33,202 nucleotides of DNA from Actinomycetota bacterium (GTDB lineage: Bacteria > Actinomycetota > Actinomycetes > S36-B12): positions 1-33,202 of the forward strand of contig JAUXRN010000241.1 in the NCBI GenBank assembly GCA_030681835.1, read 5' to 3'. Numbering within the stretch: position 1 is the first letter of the stretch; each line of letters begins with the position of its first letter. Under the pieces are notes generated by a model. The model saw nothing but the letters and a program-made list of their open reading frames with translations, did not search any database and had not been told where the DNA came from. Of this stretch, positions 30,287 through 33,202 are shown in pieces. The position numbers were made by a program, and so were the translations under genes.

Positions 30287-31848
30287 CCGACGTCCAGGTG
30301 GGGTCGCGGCTGCCGGACGGACTCGTCGAGCGGCTCATGGCCCATGCCGCGGTCGCCCCTGGAGCGGCCCGGCTGACCATCGAGGCCCCCTTCGACGGGC
30401 GCCCCCTGTACGACCTGCCGCTGTCGGATGAGACCGATGTCGAGTCGTGCATCACGGGCCTGCGTGCTGGCCAGCGGGCATGGGCGCGCACGCCGCTGCG
30501 CGAGCGCAGCCGCATCATGCTCCGCTTCCACGACGTCGTGATGCGCCGGCGCAACGAGGTCCTGGACATCGTCCAGTGGGAGACCGGCAAGGCGCGGCGC
30601 GACGCCATGGAGGAGCTGCTCGACGTCTGCCTGAACGCCCGGCACTATGCGCGCGATGCCGCGCGCCTGCTCACCCCTCGGCGCCACCGGGGCGGCCTTC
30701 CCCTGCTCGTCGGGGCCGTCCAGGTGCAGCACCCCAAGGGCGTCGTCGGCTTCCTGTCCCCGTGGAACTACCCGCTGACCCTGGCGGCCAGCGACGCCAT
30801 ACCGGCCCTCATCGCCGGCAATGCCGTCGTCATCAAGCCCGATGTCCAGACGACATTGACGGCCCTGTGGGTCGTCGACCGGCTCGTCGAGGCGGGCGTC
30901 CCCAGCGATGTCGTGCGCGTTGTCACCGGAGATGGTCCCGTGGTCGGCCCCATGGTGATCGATCGGGTCGACTACGTCATGTTCACCGGCTCCACCCGCG
31001 TGGGCCGCGAGGTCGCCGCCCGGTGCGGGGAGCGGCTCATCGGCTGCTCCCTCGAGCTCGGCGGGAAGAACGCGATGATCATCCGGGCGGACGCCGACGT
31101 GGTCCGGGCGGCGGAGATCGCCTCGCGGGCATCCTTCGCGAACTCCGGCCAGCTGTGCATCTCCATGGAGCGGATCTACGTCCACCATGACGTGTACGAG
31201 GCGTTCGCCGAGGCATTCGCCGCCCGGGCGAAGGGCCTGCGCATGCAGGCGGGCGTCGGCTGGGGCGCCGACATCGGCTCGCTGATCTCGCAACGGCAGC
31301 TCGACCGCGTCATGGCCCACGTCGAGGATGCCGTCCACCACGGCGCCACTGTCCTGGCTGGTGGCCGGGCCAGGCCGGACGTCGGTCCCTACTACATCGA
31401 GGCCACCGTCCTGGCCGGCGTGACCGACGCGATGGCACTGTGCGCGGACGAGACGTTCGGCCCCGTCGTGGCGCTCTACCCGGTGGCCTCCGACGACGAG
31501 GCCGTCGAGCGCGCCAACGACACCCGATTCGGGTTGAACGCCGCGGTCGTCACCCGCGATCGACGAGCAGGGCGGGCCGTCGCGCTGCGCCTCAAGGCGG
31601 GCACGGTCAACGTCAACGAGGGCTACGGGCCGGCGTGGTCCACCACCCGCTCCCCGATGGGCGGCATGGGCGACTCGGGCCTGGGCCGGCGGCACGGCGA
31701 CGAGGGCCTGTTGAAGTACACCGAATCGCAGACCGTCGGCACCCAGCGGCTGCTGGGCTTCGGCGCGCCCTTCGGCCTCAGCGACGAGCAGTGGCTGGGC
31801 ACCCTTGGCGCCGTCATGGTGGCGATGAAGCGCCTCGGTCTCAAGTAG
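30283..31848 (+). CDS. NAD(P)-dependent aldehyde dehydrogenase (succinate-semialdehyde dehydrogenase-like)
   Basis: 521 residues of the ALDH superfamily. The oxyanion Asn162 (SPWNYPL), cofactor Lys185 (VIKPD), general base Glu258 (LELGGKN) and nucleophile Cys292 (NSGQLC) are all present, and FTGSTRVG binds the dinucleotide. About 25 extra residues lie at each end compared with a minimal ALDH. ISMERIYVHHDVY after the cysteine resembles actinobacterial succinate-semialdehyde dehydrogenases (GabD2-like), but the substrate is not proven. ATG overlaps the guaB3 stop. Together with the next gene it could oxidise an alcohol through an aldehyde to an acid; that pairing is inference. Confidence 0.9.
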   Translation: MTDVQVGSRLPDGLVERLMAHAAVAPGAARLTIEAPFDGRPLYDLPLSDETDVESCITGLRAGQRAWARTPLRERSRIMLRFHDVVMRRRNEVLDIVQWETGKARRDAMEELLDVCLNARHYARDAARLLTPRRHRGGLPLLVGAVQVQHPKGVVGFLSPWNYPLTLAASDAIPALIAGNAVVIKPDVQTTLTALWVVDRLVEAGVPSDVVRVVTGDGPVVGPMVIDRVDYVMFTGSTRVGREVAARCGERLIGCSLELGGKNAMIIRADADVVRAAEIASRASFANSGQLCISMERIYVHHDVYEAFAEAFAARAKGLRMQAGVGWGADIGSLISQRQLDRVMAHVEDAVHHGATVLAGGRARPDVGPYYIEATVLAGVTDAMALCADETFGPVVALYPVASDDEAVERANDTRFGLNAAVVTRDRRAGRAVALRLKAGTVNVNEGYGPAWSTTRSPMGGMGDSGLGRRHGDEGLLKYTESQTVGTQRLLGFGAPFGLSDEQWLGTLGAVMVAMKRLGLK

Positions 31849-31858
31849 CAGTGCTACT
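31844..31858. promoter_or_regulatory. 15-base palindrome at the ALDH stop
   Basis: AGTAGCA-G-TGCTACT is a perfect 7-1-7 palindrome containing the ALDH stop TAG and ending 16 bases before the next gene's GTG. In RNA it would form a six-pair hairpin with loop AGT; in DNA it has the form of a repressor site. Either role is speculative. Confidence 0.35.
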
Positions 31859-31874
31859 GAAGTAGGTTCCTCCC

Positions 31875-33202
31875 GTGGCCCAATTCGACTTCGACGTCCT
31901 CATCGTCGGATCGGGCTTCGGTGGGTCGGTCGCAGCGCTCCGGCTTGCCGAGAAGGGCTACCGCGTCGGAGTCGTCGAGGCGGGCCGGCGGTTCGCCGAC
32001 GAGGAGTTCCCGAAGACTTCCTGGCGGCTACGCGACTTCCTATGGGCGCCGAGCCTGGGCCTGTTCGGCATCCAGCGGATCCACCTGCTCAAGGACGTCG
32101 TGGTGCTCGCCGGTGCTGGCGTCGGCGGTGGGTCGCTCGTGTACGCCAACACGTTGTACGTCCCCGGCAAGCGGTTCTTCGACGACCCGCAGTGGAGCGC
32201 CATCACCGACTGGGCGGACGAGCTCGCGCCCTACTACGACCAGGCGGCCCGGATGCTCGGGGTCACGCTCAACCCGCACATGACGCCCAGCGACGAGATC
32301 ATCAAGGCCGTGGCCGACGAGATGGGCGTGGGCCACACCTTCCGGCTCACGCCGGTGGGCGTGTACTTCGGCGACGGCCCGGGCATCACGCGGCCCGACC
32401 CCTTCTTCGGCGGAGTGGGCCCGGAGCGCACCGGATGCATCCAGTGCGGTGAGTGCATGACGGGCTGCCGGCACAACGCCAAGAACACCTTGCCCAAGAA
32501 CTACCTCGCGCTGGCCGAGGCGGCCGGCGCGGCCATCTACCCGCTGACCACCGTTACCGGGATCAGCGAACGGGCCGGCGGGGGGTACACCGTCGACACC
32601 CGGCGAACCGGCGTGCGCACCCAGCGGCGCGTGCGCAGGCTCAGCGCTGAGCACGTCATCATGGCCGCGGGCACGTTCAACACCCAGAAGCTCCTGCACC
32701 GGATGAAGGACGAGGGCAGGCTGCCGCGCCTGTCCCGCGCGCTCGGCCGGCTGTCGCGGACGAACTCTGAGTCGATCCTCGGGGCGGTCGCCCGCACGAC
32801 CACATCGGCTGACTTCACCCAGGGCGTCGCCATCACGTCGAGCTTCTACCCCGATGCGGACACGCATGTCGAGCCGGTGCGCTACGGCAAGGGCTCGAAC
32901 TCCATGGGACTGCTCCAGTCGATCCTCACCACCCCGCAGGTGGGCCGCAAGCGCTGGCAGTCATGGGCGGCGGAGCTGGTGCGCCAGCGGGCCGATGCCG
33001 TCCGGCTGCTCGACGTGCGTAGGTGGAGCGAGCGGGCCGTGATCGCGCTTGTCATGCAACCGGTGGACAACTCGTTGACGCTGACGGGTCGTCGCTCGCG
33101 GCTGCGCGGCTGGCACTTGACCACCCGCCAGGACGAATCCACCCCGGCCCCGACCTACTTGCCGGTGGCCCACGACGTGGTCCAGCGCATCGCCCGCAGG
33201 AT
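31875..33202 (+). CDS. choD: GMC-type FAD oxidoreductase, ChoD-like (3' end outside window)
   Basis: The frame is open from GTG 31875 to the window end, 442 residues. The N-terminus FDFDVLIVGSGFGGSVAALRLAEKG is the FAD-binding GxGxxG fold (12-17), followed by VVVLAGAGVGGGSLVYANTL, the GMC-type flavin loop. At 188-198 it has Cys188-x2-Cys191-x2-Cys194-x3-Cys198 and then RHNAKNTLPKNYL, as I recall for ChoD-like proteins of M. tuberculosis (Rv3409c), which also lies beside guaB3. ChoD-like proteins are called cholesterol oxidases, but their substrate is disputed, and steroid use cannot be claimed here. No signal peptide is seen. The C-terminal catalytic His/Asn region lies beyond the window. Confidence 0.88.
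   Translation, partial: MAQFDFDVLIVGSGFGGSVAALRLAEKGYRVGVVEAGRRFADEEFPKTSWRLRDFLWAPSLGLFGIQRIHLLKDVVVLAGAGVGGGSLVYANTLYVPGKRFFDDPQWSAITDWADELAPYYDQAARMLGVTLNPHMTPSDEIIKAVADEMGVGHTFRLTPVGVYFGDGPGITRPDPFFGGVGPERTGCIQCGECMTGCRHNAKNTLPKNYLALAEAAGAAIYPLTTVTGISERAGGGYTVDTRRTGVRTQRRVRRLSAEHVIMAAGTFNTQKLLHRMKDEGRLPRLSRALGRLSRTNSESILGAVARTTTSADFTQGVAITSSFYPDADTHVEPVRYGKGSNSMGLLQSILTTPQVGRKRWQSWAAELVRQRADAVRLLDVRRWSERAVIALVMQPVDNSLTLTGRRSRLRGWHLTTRQDESTPAPTYLPVAHDVVQRIARR

Overview
The window is a dense, high-GC stretch of an actinobacterial chromosome. The evidence for Actinomycetia is a WhiB-family Fe-S regulator, a GuaB3 next to GuaB, adenylate kinase without a LID domain, long acidic tails on L17 and S9, zinc-type S4 and L36, a His-tailed GroEL beside GroES, and many GTG/TTG starts. 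The right half follows the order I recall for the Mycobacterium tuberculosis block alr-tsaE-tsaB-rimI-tsaD-groES-groEL1-whiB3-guaB2-guaB3-choD, but carries a MerR/cobalamin-type regulator where I recall sigD there. No finer taxonomic placement is possible from sequence alone.

Layout. (1) 1-9580: the end of the spc/alpha ribosomal cluster, secY(partial)-adk-map, then an inserted secreted phosphatase/nuclease-fold gene, then infA-rpmJ-rpsM-rpsK-rpsD-rpoA-rplQ-truA and an ABC-F ATPase. (2) 9581-12109: rplM-rpsI-glmM behind a clear promoter and a structured leader. (3) 12036-13022: a DUF389 membrane protein on the minus strand, overlapping glmM tail to tail and divergent from glmS. (4) 13066-22805: an unbroken chain in which each gene overlaps the next, glmS-acpS-nnr-alr-alpha/beta hydrolase-tsaE-tsaB-rimI-tsaD-mmuM. 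It joins cell-wall precursor synthesis, carrier-protein activation, NAD(P)H repair and tRNA t6A synthesis. (5) 22765-23991: a minus-strand THUMP-like methyltransferase. (6) 24030-26158: groES-groEL under a CIRCE/HrcA operator. (7) 26256-27592: whiB3-like gene (minus) and a divergent MerR/B12-binding regulator. (8) 27631-33202: guaB, guaB3, an aldehyde dehydrogenase and a ChoD-like GMC flavoprotein cut by the window end.

Most of the window is core housekeeping. The parts that deserve a second look are regulatory: a 7-of-8 dyad over the whiB3 -35 box next to a regulator that keeps the CarH/LitR adenosylcobalamin motif (W-x9-EH plus a GExH histidine); a 19-bp perfect inverted repeat with a competing fold between groEL and whiB3; a two-hairpin rplM leader; a 13-bp hairpin between groES and groEL; and a truA that appears to have no ATG/GTG/TTG start and probably begins at a CTG overlapping the rplQ stop. 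No tRNA, rRNA, CRISPR array, insertion sequence or prophage gene was seen, and no stretch over 300 bases lacks a gene.
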